From contig NZ_JABAIK010000010.1 in assembly GCF_012641465.1 (NCBI RefSeq), forward strand, positions 114,778-178,777: a DNA stretch of 64,000 nucleotides, in the 5' to 3' direction. The translations under genes and the position numbers were made by a program. Source of the DNA: Vibrio agarilyticus (lineage in GTDB: Bacteria > Pseudomonadota > Gammaproteobacteria > Enterobacterales > Vibrionaceae). Under the pieces are notes generated by a model. The model had not been told where the DNA came from. It saw only the letters and a program-made list of their open reading frames with translations, and made no database searches. Shown piece by piece: positions 29,273 to 40,004 of this stretch (its first letter is position 1; every line of letters starts with the position of its first letter).

Positions 29273-30288
29273 TGCGAATTTCTTCAACGGCCTTTGCGCC
29301 ACATCAATCAACGCGAGTGAATGCAGAGCTTGAGTTATTGGATAATGGTGTGGTGCGATTGTGGATTGCTGACAAGGTGCAGCAACAGGTCTCCTGTAAA
29401 GAGATCGCGATTTCTAGCTCTGTCGGTCAGCTACCGACTCGATTTCAGTTCGCTGATGGTTGGGTTGTGGTGGTTGAGACAGAGCCTGCACTGCGTCATT
29501 GGCTGAAGCAGCATCAAAATCGCAGTATTGTCGTATGGCTTGAAGCCCATAAAAGTGCTTGGTTTGCGTCATTGCTGCTGATTTTATTTTGTGGTTGGGT
29601 AACTTATGCCTTTGTGATCCCATGGAGCGCTGAAAAAATTGCTAATACGCTGCCTCAGCGTTGGTTGGAGCCTATAGGTGCTAGCGTGCTGACACAATTG
29701 GATGACACCTATTTTGAGCCCACTCGATTAACTCAAGCAAAGCAGCAGCAAATTCTGCAAAGGGTTGCTGCGATTCTGCCCATGTTGTCGCAACCTGTAC
29801 CGTCATTGACGTTGCATTTTCGCCATTCTGAATTGGGGGCAAATGCGTTTGCTTTACCCGGAGGGCACATCGTTCTTCTCGATGACTTGGTGACGTTAAT
29901 GAATAATCGCGCTCAGCTTGAGAGTGTGATTTTGCATGAAATGGGACATGTTTATCATCGCCATATGACATCGGCAGTGATTGAACGCAGTATTTGGGCC
30001 GTTGCAATCAGCTTGATTGTTGGGGATGGTTCGACGGTGGCTGATTTACTCACTGGGACTGCGGTATTACTGTTTCAAAATAGCCAAAGTCGAGAGGCTG
30101 AATATGAAGCTGATCGCTACGCATGGCGTGCAATGCATGAAGTTCATGGTTCAGTGGAACCAATGGCGCAAATGTTTGAACGACTTCATCGCCATTCCAC
30201 AATGGAACTGCCAGTATGGTTAAGCAGTCACCCAGATATGAATGAGCGAATTCGTTTGGCTCGCGCTTTTGATGCAAAAGATCAATGA
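29272..30288 (+). CDS. M48-family metalloprotease, membrane-anchored
   Basis: 338 residues. One membrane segment near residues 95-118 (WFASLLLILFCGWVTYAFVI) splits a cytoplasmic N-terminal part from the peptidase. The zinc motif HEMGH is in ESVILHEMGHVYHRHM around residue 225; the third ligand is in REAEYEADRYAWRAM; the closing LSSHPDMNERIR is the usual M48 C-terminal His motif. It is probably a periplasmic quality-control peptidase, inferred from the family. It starts on the A of the yjgN stop (TGATG), so the pair forms one operon. A terminator shared with valS follows. Confidence 0.87.
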   Translation: MRISSTAFAPHQSTRVNAELELLDNGVVRLWIADKVQQQVSCKEIAISSSVGQLPTRFQFADGWVVVVETEPALRHWLKQHQNRSIVVWLEAHKSAWFASLLLILFCGWVTYAFVIPWSAEKIANTLPQRWLEPIGASVLTQLDDTYFEPTRLTQAKQQQILQRVAAILPMLSQPVPSLTLHFRHSELGANAFALPGGHIVLLDDLVTLMNNRAQLESVILHEMGHVYHRHMTSAVIERSIWAVAISLIVGDGSTVADLLTGTAVLLFQNSQSREAEYEADRYAWRAMHEVHGSVEPMAQMFERLHRHSTMELPVWLSSHPDMNERIRLARAFDAKDQ

Positions 30289-30322
30289 AGTGTCTTTGCT
30301 GAAACTTGGCGTTAATTGAATA

Positions 30323-30356
30323 AAAAGCCCGTCACATTATGGACGGGCTTTTTTAT
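30323..30356. terminator. Bidirectional terminator between the M48 gene and valS
   Basis: AAAAAGCCCGTC and GACGGGCTTTTTT, with the loop near 30340; A and T tails on both sides, between convergent stops at 30288 and 30375. Confidence 0.88.
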
Positions 30357-30374
30357 TGTCATGTGCGATTACAC

Positions 30375-33230
30375 TTACAACGCCGCAATCGTGGCTTGTT
30401 GCTCTTGCAGTTTGAGCAGAGTTTGCTGATAGCCTTCCAGTTTTTCACGCTCTTTGGCGATCACCGCTTCTGGTGCTTTTGCGACAAATCCTTGGTTACC
30501 CAATTTGCCTTCGATGCGTTTAATTTCACCTTCGGTTTTGCTCATTTCTTTCGCAAGACGTGCCAGTTCCGCTTCTTTATCGATAATACCCGCCATTGGG
30601 ATCATCAGCTCAGATTGACCGACAAGCGCGGTTGCACAAGCGGGTGTGGTTTCACCCTCAGCCAACACGCGAACCGACTCTAGCTTCGCCAGTGAAGTGA
30701 GAACTTGTTTGTTCGCCTCAAGACGAGCGGCATCAATAGCATCGGCTTTGAGCATCACTTCCAGTGGTTTGCCTGGGTTGATGTCATATTCCGCGCGTAA
30801 GTTACGAATGCTGGTGATGAAGGTTTTCACCCACTCGATATCATCGAGCGCTTGCTGGTTAAAGTTGGCGTCATCGTACTGCGGCAGAGTTTGCAGCATG
30901 ATGGTGTCACCTTGGACCGCAGGAATGAGCGGTTTGATGCTTTGCCAAATGGTCTCAGTGATGTATGGGATCACTGGATGTGCCAAACGCAGCGTTTTTT
31001 CAAGTACTGTGATCAGCGTACGACGAGTACCGCGTTGCTGCGCTTCGGTGCCTTTCCATAGAACCGGTTTGGTCAGCTCAAGATACCAGTCACAGAATTG
31101 GTTCCAGATAAATTCGTAGAGCGTATTCGCTGCCATATCGAGACGGAAGTTATCGATATGGTTGTTGAACGATTTCGCTGCCAGTTCAAACTGAGACTCG
31201 ATCCATTTATCGGCCAGTGAGTACTCAACATCGTTGTCGTTGAAGCCACAATCTTGCTCTTCGGTGTTCATCAGCACGTAACGGCTGGCGTTCCAAAGTT
31301 TGTTACAGAAGTTGCGGTAACCTTCAAGTCGCTTCATATCCCAGTTGATGTCGCGACCCGTTGATGCCATTGCTGCTAGCGTGAAGCGCAGGGCGTCAGT
31401 ACCATAAGCTTCGATGCCGTGTTCAAACGTTTTACGCGTGTTCTTCTCGATTTTCGCGGCCAATTGAGGCTGCATCATGTTGCCACAGCGTTTCTCAACC
31501 AGAGACTCAAGATCGATACCATCGATCATGTCGATTGGATCAAGCACGTTGCCTTTTGACTTCGACATCTTGTCGCCGTTTTCATCACGGATAAGGCCCG
31601 TGACATAAACGGTTTTAAATGGCACTTGTGGTTTACCGTTTTCGTCCTTGACGAAATGCATGGTCATCATGATCATGCGCGCTACCCAGAAGAAGATGAT
31701 GTCAAAACCGGTAACCAGCACATCCGTTGGGTGGAAAACTTTCAATTCATCCGTTTGCTCAGGCCAGCCTAAGGTGCCAAATGTCCACAGTGCAGAGGAG
31801 AACCAAGTATCGAGTACGTCATTGTCTTGATGCAGTTCGATAACGGTTTCTAGGTTGTTGTTTTGACGAACTTCGTCTTCACTGCGACCAACGTAAACAT
31901 TCCCCTGGTTGTCGTACCATGCCGGAATGCGGTGACCCCACCAAAGCTGGCGCGAGATACACCAATCTTGCACGTCACGCATCCAAGAGAAGTACATGTT
32001 TTCGTACTGTTTCGGCACAAATTGGATGTCGCCGTTTTCAACCGCTTCAACAGCGGTTTTCGCTAGCGGCGCTGTGCGAACGTACCACTGGTCGGTGAGC
32101 ATAGGTTCAATCACCACACCGCCACGGTCGCCATAAGGTACGGTTAAGTCATGATCTTTGATTTCATCCAATAGACCTAGCTCGTCGAATTCAGCGACGA
32201 TGGCTTTACGCGCCGCAAAGCGCTCCATACCATGGTATTTCTCAGGAAGATCCGTTGCATAAACATCCGATGCTTCGCCGTTAGTGTTGAACACTTCCGC
32301 AGCATCACGAATGTTGGCATCGAACGTTAGAATATTGATCATTGGTAGCTGGTGGCGCTTACCGACTTCATAGTCGTTGAAGTCGTGTGCTGGCGTGATT
32401 TTTACACAGCCAGTGCCTTTTTCCATATCAGCGTGCTCATCGCCCACAATGAGGATGCGACGATTGACGATAGGAAGGAGCAGCTCTTTACCGATCAGAT
32501 CTTGGTAACGCGGATCGTCTGGGTTAACCGCAACACCCGTATCGCCAAGCATGGTTTCAGGACGCGTGGTGGCAACGACGATGTAGTCTTTGCCATCGGC
32601 GGTTTTTACGCCATCAGCCAGCGGGTAACGGAAGTGCCACATATGGCCTTTCGTCTCTTTATTCTCAACTTCAAGATCTGAAATAGCGGTGTGCAGCTTC
32701 GGATCCCAGTTCACCAGACGCTTGCCACGGTAAATCAAATCATCTTCATACAGACGGACGAACACCTCTTGAACCGCATTTGACAAGCCTGCGTCCATAG
32801 TGAAGCGCTCACGATCCCAATCGACTGACGCGCCAAGGCGACGCAACTGTTTTGTGATGGTACCGCCAGACTCGGCTTTCCATTCCCAGATTTTATCGAT
32901 AAACGCTTCGCGGCCGTAATCGTGCTTGGTTTTGCCTTCTTCTGCTGCGATCTTACGCTCAACCACCATTTGAGTCGCGATGCCTGCGTGGTCTGTACCG
33001 ACCTGCCAAAGGGTGTTCTTGCCTTTCATACGCTCGCAACGGATCAGCGTGTCCATGATCGTGTCTTGGAACGCATGGCCCATATGCAGGCTACCTGTGA
33101 CGTTCGGTGGCGGGATCATGATGCTGTAAGCGTCTTTAGTGGTGTCACCGTGTGGCTTAAAGTAGCCGTTCTCTTCCCAAGTCTGATACAGAGCTTGTTC
33201 GATTGAGGTTGGGTTGTATGTTTTTTCCAT
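30375..33230 (-). CDS. valS: Valyl-tRNA synthetase
   Basis: 951 residues from ATG 33230 ([20 protein letters not shown]); the open frame runs on to 33293 but without family similarity. Class I signatures: HMGH at about residues 49-52 ([15 protein letters not shown]) and DKMSKSKGN in the KMSKS position. The editing CP1 domain lies between. The C-terminus has the ValRS coiled coil ([20 protein letters not shown]). Its leader holds a copy of the intergenic repeat (33418-33630) between it and holC. In many gammaproteobacteria holC and pepA lie upstream in this order; here they do too. Confidence 0.98.
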   Translation of the reverse strand: MEKTYNPTSIEQALYQTWEENGYFKPHGDTTKDAYSIMIPPPNVTGSLHMGHAFQDTIMDTLIRCERMKGKNTLWQVGTDHAGIATQMVVERKIAAEEGKTKHDYGREAFIDKIWEWKAESGGTITKQLRRLGASVDWDRERFTMDAGLSNAVQEVFVRLYEDDLIYRGKRLVNWDPKLHTAISDLEVENKETKGHMWHFRYPLADGVKTADGKDYIVVATTRPETMLGDTGVAVNPDDPRYQDLIGKELLLPIVNRRILIVGDEHADMEKGTGCVKITPAHDFNDYEVGKRHQLPMINILTFDANIRDAAEVFNTNGEASDVYATDLPEKYHGMERFAARKAIVAEFDELGLLDEIKDHDLTVPYGDRGGVVIEPMLTDQWYVRTAPLAKTAVEAVENGDIQFVPKQYENMYFSWMRDVQDWCISRQLWWGHRIPAWYDNQGNVYVGRSEDEVRQNNNLETVIELHQDNDVLDTWFSSALWTFGTLGWPEQTDELKVFHPTDVLVTGFDIIFFWVARMIMMTMHFVKDENGKPQVPFKTVYVTGLIRDENGDKMSKSKGNVLDPIDMIDGIDLESLVEKRCGNMMQPQLAAKIEKNTRKTFEHGIEAYGTDALRFTLAAMASTGRDINWDMKRLEGYRNFCNKLWNASRYVLMNTEEQDCGFNDNDVEYSLADKWIESQFELAAKSFNNHIDNFRLDMAANTLYEFIWNQFCDWYLELTKPVLWKGTEAQQRGTRRTLITVLEKTLRLAHPVIPYITETIWQSIKPLIPAVQGDTIMLQTLPQYDDANFNQQALDDIEWVKTFITSIRNLRAEYDINPGKPLEVMLKADAIDAARLEANKQVLTSLAKLESVRVLAEGETTPACATALVGQSELMIPMAGIIDKEAELARLAKEMSKTEGEIKRIEGKLGNQGFVAKAPEAVIAKEREKLEGYQQTLLKLQEQQATIAAL

Positions 33231-33647
33231 AGCACTCTTTCTCCTCGTCATATTTGGACGAATAGCGGCGTTAGCTGCATTCATAAAGCTCAATCACATA
33301 CTGATGTATGCTCATGAGTTTATTCATTTGCTGCCTTGCTCTAAGTCCAACTATTTAGAGGACTGGTTCTGGTTAATCATGGTCAATGCTTATAAGTGAA
33401 CTCTCGGTCAAGAGAGCTTATACCCAAATGACTTCAAGATGCTGGATTCAGAGCCGACTCACTGGGCAGAGAGCAAGGCAAACAACGCAGTGAAATAGCC
33501 AGTCTATTTTCAAGTTGTTTAACGCCGCTATCGGTTCAGTGATTGGCTCCCAAGGGGCGTTCTGTCTCGCCTCACTGATAAACCAAGTCATTCTCGCTGA
33601 ACCTCGCATCTTGAGGTTACTTGGGTATAACTATAAGTATTGACCGT
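33231..33647. other. Intergenic region between valS and holC
   Basis: 417 bases, no gene. It holds a degenerate repeat segment (33265-33355, like the inside of copy C) and repeat copy B at 33418-33630. The valS promoter must be in or left of this, but no clear boxes are seen. Confidence 0.6.
33418..33630. repeat. 213-bp intergenic repeat with inverted ends, copy B
   Basis: Begins TTATACCCAAATGACTTCAA and ends TTGAGGTTACTTGGGTATAA, the same ends as copy A. The first 120 bases align closely with copy A (GATGCTGGATTCAGAGCC, GAGCAAGGCAAACAACGCAG), then about 70 bases are missing, and the last 70 align again (TCGCCTCACTG). Confidence 0.82.
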
Positions 33648-34097
33648 TTAAGGGTGTTGAATTTCGATTGTTTGCAGCTGGTACCCTGCTTGACGATAGA
33701 TTTTATACCGTTCTCGCGCGAGCTGCTTTGCTTTTTCTGTGCAAGGAACGAAGTCTATCACTTGAGCAAACTGCTTCGCAAAGGTTGTGTTGACATCCGC
33801 TAAATTGATAACCAATTGTCGGTTCCAGGTTGGCTTAGCCCCAAGGTAGCCAATCTCGATAGGCGTGGCGTATTTGGGGCCTTCTCCCACCAGATTATGC
33901 GCAACAAATTGCTCAGCGGTCACTTGCCAAAATATCTCAGCGTAATGCTCAGCGTCGGTTTTATCATTGGCGCACAGATAGATTTTGGCGCCTTGTTTGG
34001 CGTAGTGCTGAGCCAAAAAAATCACATAGTCCGCAAACCCAGCTGCCTCGGCTTGCGGAGAATCGGGCTTTACGACATAAAACGTGGCGTGATTCAT
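33648..34097 (-). CDS. holC: DNA polymerase III chi subunit
   Basis: 149 residues, usual length for chi. The N-terminus MNHATFYVVKPDSPQAE, then the FADYVIFLAQHYAKQGAKIYL and EGPKYATPIEIGYL segments fit HolC, the clamp-loader subunit that links polymerase III to SSB through the psi subunit. It is leftward between pepA and valS, as in E. coli. The stop is 17 bases right of the end of repeat copy B. Confidence 0.9.
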   Translation of the reverse strand: MNHATFYVVKPDSPQAEAAGFADYVIFLAQHYAKQGAKIYLCANDKTDAEHYAEIFWQVTAEQFVAHNLVGEGPKYATPIEIGYLGAKPTWNRQLVINLADVNTTFAKQFAQVIDFVPCTEKAKQLARERYKIYRQAGYQLQTIEIQHP

Positions 34098-34168
34098 TGG
34101 TCTTTACTACTCCAAACGTCACAACAAATTCGACGCAGTCAGCAATCCCCGTGGGACGCTATTACAAG

Positions 34169-34196
34169 AAAAAAGGGCCATCTGGCCCCTTTTTTA
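34169..34196. terminator. Terminator downstream of pepA
   Basis: AAAAAAGGGCCA and TGGCCCCTTTTTT, strong stem with A and T tails on both sides, starting at the pepA stop. The holC start lies 71 bases further left, so holC needs its own promoter or readthrough. Confidence 0.85.
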
Positions 34197-35702
34197 TTCT
34201 TCTGTTTCTTGGCCACTGCGGTTAAGTAAGAACTGCACCAGCATTGACACAGGACGACCCGTTGAGCCTTTTGCCGCACCGGATTTCCATGCCGTGCCTG
34301 CAATGTCAATATGAGCCCAGTTATACTTTTTGGCAAATTTAGACAAGAAGCAACCTGCGGTGATCGTTCCTGCTGGACGGCCCCCAATGTTTGCCATATC
34401 TGCAAATGGGCTCTTGAGCTGTTCGTGGTACTCATCGGCCATCGGCAGACGCCATGCTCTATCACTGGCTTGTTCAGAGGCGTTGATAAGCTCATGGGCC
34501 AGTGGATTGTGGTTTGAAAGCACACCACTAATGTGATGACCAAGGGCAATCACACATGCACCAGTCAGAGTGGCAACGTCAATCACGCAATCGGGTTCAA
34601 AGCGCTCCACATAGGTCAGCGCATCGCACAGCACCAAACGACCTTCAGCATCGGTGTTGAGCACTTCAACCGTTTGGCCCGACATGGTGGTAAGAATATC
34701 ACCCGGACGGTAAGCATTGCTGCCTGGCATATTTTCACAGCCTGCTAAGACGGCAACCACATTGATCGGTAGATTCAATTGCGCGAGGGCTTTCATCGTA
34801 CCAAAGACCGATGCTGCGCCACACATGTCGTATTTCATCTCATCCATGGCTTCGCCAGGTTTTAGCGAGATACCACCGGAATCAAAGGTCAAACCTTTAC
34901 CAATCAGCACAATTGGTTTTGCGCTTGGATCGGGATTGCCACGGTATTCCATTACCGACATCATGGATTCATTTTTTGAACCACGACCAACGGCAAGGTA
35001 GGAGTGCATGCCAAGCTTGTCCATCTCCTGCTCACCAATGATTTTGGTGGTGATGGAGTCAAAATCATCCGCAAGGCGACGCGCTTGTGATGCGAGGTAA
35101 GCGGGATTGGCGATATTGGGTGGCATGTTGCCAAGATCTTTTGACGCTTTAACACCATCGGCAATGCTTAGGCCGTGCGCAATGGCGCGCTCGCCAAGGT
35201 TAAGCTCGCGACGCGTTGGAACGTTGAACACCAATTTACGCAATGGACGGCGCAGCTCAGGCTTATTGCTCTTGAACTGATCAAAGGTATAAAGGCCATC
35301 TTTGGTGGCTTCAACCGCTTGACGCACTTTCCAATAGGTATCGCGGCCCTTAACGTGCAGCTCAGTCAGAAAGCAGACCGCTTCCATTGAGCCCGTTTCG
35401 TTAAGAGTGCTGATGGTTTTTTGAATAATCTCTTTGTACTGACGCTCCCCAAGCTCACGCTCTTTGCCGCAACCGACTAAAAGCACCCGCTCAGATAACA
35501 CGCCGGGAACTTGATGCAGCAGAAGCATCTGACCGGGTTTACCCTCGAGATCACCGCGACGTAGCAGTGAACTGATGTAGCCATCACTTATTTTGTCGAG
35601 TTGTTCGGCGACGGGAGAAAGGCGGCGTGGTTCAAATACGCCGACAACAATACACGCGCTGCGCTGTTTTTCGGGACTGCCACTTTTTACACTGAACTCC
35701 AT
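34194..35702 (-). CDS. pepA: Leucyl (cytosol) aminopeptidase PepA
   Basis: 502 residues, normal length for the M17 family. [19 protein letters not shown] (metal-binding Lys and Asp), then [14 protein letters not shown], the M17 signature with catalytic Arg, and [13 protein letters not shown] at the C-terminal side. PepA removes N-terminal residues in the cytosol and in E. coli also binds DNA in carAB control and Xer recombination. It is divergent from lptF, sharing a 191-base spacer. Confidence 0.97.
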   Translation of the reverse strand: MEFSVKSGSPEKQRSACIVVGVFEPRRLSPVAEQLDKISDGYISSLLRRGDLEGKPGQMLLLHQVPGVLSERVLLVGCGKERELGERQYKEIIQKTISTLNETGSMEAVCFLTELHVKGRDTYWKVRQAVEATKDGLYTFDQFKSNKPELRRPLRKLVFNVPTRRELNLGERAIAHGLSIADGVKASKDLGNMPPNIANPAYLASQARRLADDFDSITTKIIGEQEMDKLGMHSYLAVGRGSKNESMMSVMEYRGNPDPSAKPIVLIGKGLTFDSGGISLKPGEAMDEMKYDMCGAASVFGTMKALAQLNLPINVVAVLAGCENMPGSNAYRPGDILTTMSGQTVEVLNTDAEGRLVLCDALTYVERFEPDCVIDVATLTGACVIALGHHISGVLSNHNPLAHELINASEQASDRAWRLPMADEYHEQLKSPFADMANIGGRPAGTITAGCFLSKFAKKYNWAHIDIAGTAWKSGAAKGSTGRPVSMLVQFLLNRSGQETEE

Positions 35703-35893
35703 GCGTACTCCTACATCCTGAAGACAAATCAGACTAAATGTTAGATAATGAATGATTAGTTGTTCAAATCGTTGGCAGACTTCGGTTAAAGTGCCACCTT
35801 AACATTTAGCCGTAATTATTAAAAAATATAAGGTTCAACGGGAAATTATAGTGATTCCATCAAAAATACAAGTTTTGTCTAGGTACTTTCAGC

Positions 35894-36997
35894 GTGATTA
35901 TTGTTAGATATTTGATCCGCGAAACACTCAAGAGTCAATTTGCGATTTTTTTCGTACTTTTCCTTGTGTTTCTGAGCCAAAAATTCATTAGCGTATTGGC
36001 GGATGCGTCCGATGGCGACATTCCCGCTGGGCTTATTTTGTCGATTGTCGGTTTAAATATGCCGTCAATGGGGTTATTGATGTTGCCGCTGAGTTTGTAT
36101 ATCGGCATTTTGATCACCTTTGGCCGACTCTACGCGGAAAGTGAAATTGTGGTGATGAACGCCACAGGGATAGGCAATAAATTTCTCGTGCAGGCGGCAC
36201 TGTATTTAGCGGTGCTCACGGCGGGCTTAGCGGCGTTTAATGCGTTGTGGTTGGCGCCGTGGTCGCAAGACAGAGTCGAGCGTCTTATGGAGCAGGTGGC
36301 GGCAGAAAACAGTGTTGATTTGCTGCAGCAAGGGCAGTTTCAGCGCTCACCTGACGGCTCGTCGGTGATTTTCATCGACTCAATTAAAGACAAACGACTT
36401 AATAACGTCTTTGTTGCACAGCTCAATACCGAAGGCTCAATGCTGCCAAGCGTGTTATTTGCGCAAAGCGGAGAAGTGCGCGAACTGAGCGATGGTCAGC
36501 AACTCATCGTGGTGGATGAGGGCACACGCTACGCCGGCATTCCAACTCGCCTTGAATATATGATCACTGAATTTGAACAGTATCAAGGTGTGATTGGTCA
36601 GCGTGCGGTGAAAGAGAAAGGCCGAGATTGGGAGGCGATGCCAACCCTAGCGCTGATGAATGATCCGTCGCCAAAAGCGCAAGCGGAATTGCAATGGCGT
36701 TTGTCGCTGTTTATCTGTATTCCGTTACTCACTATGTTAGTGATTCCACTTTCTGCTGTGAACCCAAGACAAGGGCGTTTTGCCAAAATGGGCCCTGCGA
36801 TTTTGATTTATTTGGCGTATTTCTTAGCCATCAGTGCAATGAAATCCGCATTGGAAGACGGCGCGGTGCCATCTGACATTGGCATGTGGCCAATTAATAT
36901 TGCGCTACTGCTGGTCGCCATTGCGGCTAATTTGATGGACAGTGTTACGGTTCGCCGAATGAAAGAGTCGCTACGTAAGAAGTCTGAGGCGGTATAA
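35894..36997 (+). CDS. lptF: LPS export permease LptF
   Basis: 367 residues, starting at GTG 35894 (MIIVRYLIRETLKSQFAIFF). Six membrane segments in the YjgP/YjgQ pattern, three before and three after a periplasmic beta-jelly-roll domain; the MLPLSLYIGILITFGRLYAE segment is the LptB coupling helix region. With LptG and LptB it draws LPS from the inner membrane. It is followed two bases later by lptG. It is divergent from pepA, as in E. coli. Confidence 0.95.
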   Translation: MIIVRYLIRETLKSQFAIFFVLFLVFLSQKFISVLADASDGDIPAGLILSIVGLNMPSMGLLMLPLSLYIGILITFGRLYAESEIVVMNATGIGNKFLVQAALYLAVLTAGLAAFNALWLAPWSQDRVERLMEQVAAENSVDLLQQGQFQRSPDGSSVIFIDSIKDKRLNNVFVAQLNTEGSMLPSVLFAQSGEVRELSDGQQLIVVDEGTRYAGIPTRLEYMITEFEQYQGVIGQRAVKEKGRDWEAMPTLALMNDPSPKAQAELQWRLSLFICIPLLTMLVIPLSAVNPRQGRFAKMGPAILIYLAYFLAISAMKSALEDGAVPSDIGMWPINIALLLVAIAANLMDSVTVRRMKESLRKKSEAV

Positions 36998-36999
36998 CG

Positions 37000-38070
37000 A
37001 TGTTTAAGATCTTAGATCTCTATATTGGCCGAACGATTATCGCAACCTCTGCTTTAGTGCTTTCGGTATTTGTCGGGCTCTCCGGTATTATTAAGTTTGT
37101 TGAGCAACTGCGCAAAGTAGGCCGTGGTACTTATGACATGCTTGATGCGGTTTTGTTTGTTCTGCTTAGCGTGCCGCGCGATATCGAAATGTTTTTTCCG
37201 ATGGCGGCACTGCTTGGCGCTCTGATTGCGCTTGGTATGCTCGCCTCCAGCTCGGAGCTGGTGGTGATGCAGGCGGCAGGCTATTCCAAGCTCAATATTG
37301 GAGTGTCGGTATTAAAAACCGCGTTGCCACTGATGGTGATGGTGATGGCGCTGGGTCAATGGGGCGCGCCGCAAGCGCAAAAAATGGCGCGTGAACTTCG
37401 CGCATTTGCCCTTTCAGGCGGTTCTATTGTGTCGGTGCGCGCAGGCGTGTGGGCGCGAGATGTCAACGATTATATCTTTATCGCCAAAGTGGAAGACGAG
37501 AAGCTGTATGGCGTCAATATTTGGCAGTTTGATGCGGATAAACAGTTACAAACTATCACGTTCGCAGAAGAGGTGGATTACCAACAAGATAATCGTTGGC
37601 TAATGCGTTACGTCCAAGTGACCAACATGGAAAACCCCGAAAAAATCACCAAAACATCGCTAGAGCAGCAAGATTGGCTGACAACGCTCGCGCCAGACAA
37701 GTTGGCGGTGGTGACGGTGAAGCCAGAAGAGCTGGCATTAAGTGGTTTATATGATTATGTCAGTTACCTTAAAGCATCAGAGCAAGATGCTTCGCGTTAT
37801 GAATTGGCATTTTGGCGCAAAGTGTCTCAGCCACTCTCTGTCGCGGTGATGATGCTGATGGCGCTGTCATTTGTTTTTGGGCCGCTGCGTAGTGTAACTA
37901 TGGGCGCGCGAGTGCTCTCTGGCGTGGTGGCGGGATTCGCGTTTTACATTTCCAGCGAATTTTTTGGTCCTTTGACCTTAGTGTATGGCATTCCACCTGT
38001 GATCGGCGCGTTGGCGCCGAGCGTGGTATTTCTTATTATCGCCATCATGCTGTTGCGACGAAAGTTATAG
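37000..38070 (+). CDS. lptG: LPS export permease LptG
   Basis: 356 residues, six membrane segments around a periplasmic domain. MFKILDLYIGRTIIATSALV is the usual LptG start, and FFPMAALLGALIALGMLASS with SSELVVMQAAGYSKLNIG is the coupling helix. It pairs with LptF (two-base gap) in the LptB2FG transporter at the inner membrane. A terminator follows 44 bases after the stop. Confidence 0.95.
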   Translation: MFKILDLYIGRTIIATSALVLSVFVGLSGIIKFVEQLRKVGRGTYDMLDAVLFVLLSVPRDIEMFFPMAALLGALIALGMLASSSELVVMQAAGYSKLNIGVSVLKTALPLMVMVMALGQWGAPQAQKMARELRAFALSGGSIVSVRAGVWARDVNDYIFIAKVEDEKLYGVNIWQFDADKQLQTITFAEEVDYQQDNRWLMRYVQVTNMENPEKITKTSLEQQDWLTTLAPDKLAVVTVKPEELALSGLYDYVSYLKASEQDASRYELAFWRKVSQPLSVAVMMLMALSFVFGPLRSVTMGARVLSGVVAGFAFYISSEFFGPLTLVYGIPPVIGALAPSVVFLIIAIMLLRRKL

Positions 38071-38113
38071 CAAACTGTCATACCGTTTGGAATGTGAAAC
38101 CGATATGAATTAA

Positions 38114-38140
38114 GAGAAGACCGTAAGGTCTTCTTTTTTT
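38114..38140 (+). terminator. lptFG terminator
   Basis: AGAAGACC, GTAA loop, GGTCTTCT and a TTTTTTT tail. Confidence 0.88.
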
Positions 38141-38274
38141 ATATCTATATTCAAGTACGCATACGATAAATTTGAATCAAAACGACACTTATTGATAATT
38201 TTGACATTCCGCTGTTTGTTTCAGAAGAACGGGGTGGTATATCCACGACTTCGTTTTATTGTTGGAATGTGTAA

Positions 38275-40002
38275 GTGGCACAAAAAATTATCGCATTTGG
38301 CACAGCACTGTTATTAACCGGGTGTCTGGGTTCAAGCCAGTCATCGAATGAGAGTGAGAATAGCGCGCTACCGTATTGGTTACCGCAATCTGCGCCTGAG
38401 GTATTAACGCCTCAGCAACAGACTCATTTGTTGCAGCACGCTACCGCGACGGGTGATGAAGATGTCGCCGAGGAGCTAGCGGCGTTAGGTTATATAACGT
38501 GGATGAGTCAGCAGTTTGCGTTGCCCTTTGCTAGCCAAAAATCGCGTTATGATGCGATTGACACTGCATTGCAAGGAGCGGTGCCTCAAGACAATTGCCG
38601 CTGGGTTCGCTTTGATCGTAGCGATGTGCGCGAAGGCATTTGGTGGGAGAGCCTACTCTTTGGTGAGGATCAGCTGCGTCAACGCGCGGCATTTGCACTA
38701 AGCCAGCTTTTGGTGGTCAGCCGCAAAGACAATCCAATGCGCAACCATCCGCAGGCATTGACGGCCTATTATGACATTCTTCTCAAGCACGCTTTTGGTA
38801 ACTATCGTGATCTGCTTGAAGAGATCACTCTCAGCCCTGCGATGGGGGCATTTTTGAGTATGGCAAATAGCAAAAAGGCCAACCCAAAACGAGGCACCTT
38901 TCCGGATGAAAACTTTGCTCGTGAAGTGATGCAGCTTTTCACTATCGGACTGTATGAGCTTAATCTTGATGGCTCCGTTAAGCGTGATGCCAGCGGCAAC
39001 CCGATAAGCACTTACTCTCAAAAAGATGTTGAAGAAGTCGCACGCGCACTCAGTGGCTGGACTTATTCTGACATTGAACGCGATGAGGAAGGCAAAATCA
39101 TCCACGGTAAAGGCTATGTGAAGCCGATGGAGCCGGGCAGTGATAAATGGGGTGTATGGCACGATAGTGAAGCGAAAGTCGTGCTTGGCCATGTATTGCC
39201 CGCAGGCCAAGCGCCATTAGAGGATGTGCAAGCGGTATTAGACATTCTATTTGAACATTCGAACACCGCACCGTTTGTTGCCCGTCATCTGATCCAGCGC
39301 TTGGTCACCTCCAATCCTTCGCCTGAGTATATTGAGCGCGTCGCAAGTGTGTTTGTTGATAATGGTCAAGGCGTGCGCGGCGATTTAAAAAGCGTATTGG
39401 CTGCCGTTTGGCTTGATAGTGAAGCGCTTAATGGCGCTGTCGATTCAACGCGTTATCCAATACAAAAATTGAAAGAGCCTGTCCTTGCACTAGCGGAAGT
39501 GTTTCATCGCCTAAACGCTGAAAAATCCGATTCAAACGCGTTTGTATTAGATACCAATGAAGTTTTCAAATCAGTTGCGCAGGGGCCGCTCAGTGCCAAT
39601 TCGGTGTTTAATTTTTATTCACCGGATTATAAACCCAGTGGCCCCTTATTGGATAATCAACTCTTTGCCCCTGAATTTGAGATTTTTCCGTGGGCTGGAT
39701 TTATTGGCTATCAAAACATCGTAAGAACGCGCATGAATCGAGTGGCAAAACCCGATACGCTGCGTTGCGATAATGCCCTTCATTTTGACCTCACTGACTA
39801 CCATGCCGCTGCGCAAGACGCCGATGCGATGGCATTGCCGAACTTGATCAATCAACGCTTTTTCGGTGGCGCTATGAGTGATGAACTCACGCAAGCGATT
39901 CTCACTGGTGCTGAGAAGGAGAAGCCAACGGCTTATCACAATAAAGCCGCTCTTGCGATCACGCTGGCAGTGACCAGTCCAGAATTTTTAATTCAGAGGT
40001 AA
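38275..40002 (+). CDS. DUF1800 lipoprotein
   Basis: 575 residues with a GTG start (38275). The N-terminus is a lipoprotein signal, ALLLTGCLGSSQSSN (lipobox LTGC). The body is the DUF1800 family: LRQRAAFALSQLLVVSRKDN, the ENFAREVMQLFTIGLYELN segment, and the ALSGWTYSD and FVARHLIQRLVTSNPSP runs. Function is unknown; DUF1800 genes are nearly always paired with a DUF1501 gene, and here the partner starts two bases after the stop. The pair is thought to act outside the cytoplasm, possibly with a sulfatase-like hydrolase role; that is inference. Confidence 0.87.
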   Translation: MAQKIIAFGTALLLTGCLGSSQSSNESENSALPYWLPQSAPEVLTPQQQTHLLQHATATGDEDVAEELAALGYITWMSQQFALPFASQKSRYDAIDTALQGAVPQDNCRWVRFDRSDVREGIWWESLLFGEDQLRQRAAFALSQLLVVSRKDNPMRNHPQALTAYYDILLKHAFGNYRDLLEEITLSPAMGAFLSMANSKKANPKRGTFPDENFAREVMQLFTIGLYELNLDGSVKRDASGNPISTYSQKDVEEVARALSGWTYSDIERDEEGKIIHGKGYVKPMEPGSDKWGVWHDSEAKVVLGHVLPAGQAPLEDVQAVLDILFEHSNTAPFVARHLIQRLVTSNPSPEYIERVASVFVDNGQGVRGDLKSVLAAVWLDSEALNGAVDSTRYPIQKLKEPVLALAEVFHRLNAEKSDSNAFVLDTNEVFKSVAQGPLSANSVFNFYSPDYKPSGPLLDNQLFAPEFEIFPWAGFIGYQNIVRTRMNRVAKPDTLRCDNALHFDLTDYHAAAQDADAMALPNLINQRFFGGAMSDELTQAILTGAEKEKPTAYHNKAALAITLAVTSPEFLIQR

Positions 40003-40004
40003 CC

